5,896 bases of DNA from JBCDCU01 sp039180865. Its GTDB lineage: Bacteria; Pseudomonadota; Alphaproteobacteria; Rhizobiales; JACESI01. Shown piece after piece: positions 5,436-5,896 of the stretch (positions within the stretch are counted from its first letter, which is position 1; the number at the start of each line of letters is the position of its first letter). The DNA lies in the NCBI GenBank assembly GCA_039180865.1, contig JBCDCZ010000288.1, forward strand, positions 1 to 5,896. Reading direction: 5' to 3'. The translations under genes were made by a program, and so were the position numbers. The notes under the pieces are model-generated. The model had not been told where the DNA came from. It searched no databases and saw nothing but the letters and a program-made list of their open reading frames with translations.

Positions 5436-5896
5436 CTAGCTCGCGGTGCGTTCATAGGGATTTTCCGCCGGCCATATCGCCACATAATCTTCGTAGTCTT
5501 CGACCTCGACATCGTCTTCGCTCACCGTCAATCCGCGCACAGAGATGCCTGCAAGGTGGACTGTTTGCGGGTCGCCGGAAACAAGCGGATGCCACCAATA
5601 AAGATCCTGTCCTTCGCTGATAAGGCGATAAGCACATGTGGCAGGAAGCCAGGAGAGCGTTCGAACTTTCTCAGCCGTCAACTGAATACAATCGGGGACC
5701 CGTTCAGAGCGGTTTTCATAGTCGCCACAACGGCAGCTCTCCTCATCCATCAGCGAGCACGCGACATTCGTCCAGACGATCTCGCCGGTGTCATAATCCT
5801 CAAGTTTGTTGAGACAACACCGGGCACACCCGTCACAAAGCGATTCCCATTCCGCTTGCGACATCTCTTCGAGGGACTTTTCTGGAAAGAAAAGTC
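5436..5896 (-). CDS. ycgN: YcgN-family (UPF0260) cysteine-cluster protein, 5' end beyond window
   Basis: 152 residues are visible, running to the TAG at 5438-5436. The CxxCxxCC cluster (CDGCARCC), the following SCRCGDYENR, the VPDC and the TCAYRL segments line up with Escherichia coli YcgN, as do WHPL and ISVR further on. The cysteines are thought to chelate zinc or iron; the biological role is not established. A methionine at 5864 looks like a start, but the frame is open above it and reads FPEKSLEEMSQAEWESL. Family members carry a very similar stretch (in E. coli, KTLDEMSDAEWESL) before the cluster, so the true start is outside the window and only about 5 to 15 residues are missing. The gene is separated from the PepSY-like gene by 186 bp and is probably an independent unit. 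Confidence 0.92.
   Translation of the reverse strand, partial: LFFPEKSLEEMSQAEWESLCDGCARCCLNKLEDYDTGEIVWTNVACSLMDEESCRCGDYENRSERVPDCIQLTAEKVRTLSWLPATCAYRLISEGQDLYWWHPLVSGDPQTVHLAGISVRGLTVSEDDVEVEDYEDYVAIWPAENPYERTAS

Overview
The window looks like chromosomal DNA of an alphaproteobacterium, most likely a member of the Hyphomicrobiales (Rhizobiales). The base composition is moderately GC-rich. The response regulator and kinase closely resemble the rhizobial FeuP/FeuQ pair, and the other proteins (a YcgN-type cysteine cluster protein, an alpha/beta hydrolase-OsmC fusion, a C-terminal 17-kDa-antigen-type lipoprotein and a DegP protease) are typical of that group. No taxon can be fixed from this sequence alone.

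All seven genes lie on the minus strand, so in transcription order they run from the right end to the left. (1) 5896-5436: a YcgN-family cysteine-cluster protein whose 5' end is cut by the window edge. (2) 5249-4917: a small exported PepSY-like protein. (3) 4847-4179: a FeuP-like response regulator. (4) 4189-2828: a FeuQ-like sensor kinase that overlaps gene 3 by 11 nt. (5) 2815-2357: a small outer-membrane-type lipoprotein starting 12 nt after the kinase. (6) 2170-944: a bifunctional alpha/beta hydrolase-OsmC protein. (7) 789-1: a DegP/HtrA periplasmic serine protease whose 3' end is cut by the window edge. No RNA genes, mobile elements, CRISPR arrays or integration scars were seen. No gene-free stretch exceeds 300 bases.

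Genes 2 to 5 probably form one transcription unit: a periplasmic PepSY protein, a two-component system and an envelope lipoprotein. The inference worth following is that the PepSY protein modulates the kinase from the periplasm, as FeuN does for FeuQ in Sinorhizobium meliloti. The region upstream of this unit carries a direct repeat (CTGAAT-N5-CTGAAT, 11-bp period), an architecture usual for OmpR/PhoP-family regulators, and a separate 7-bp-arm dyad. Genes 6 and 7 have their own leader regions. The hydrolase-OsmC fusion suggests thiol or peroxide detoxification, and DegP handles periplasmic protein quality control, so the neighbourhood as a whole is about envelope homeostasis and stress. Nothing here is a clearly unprecedented system.
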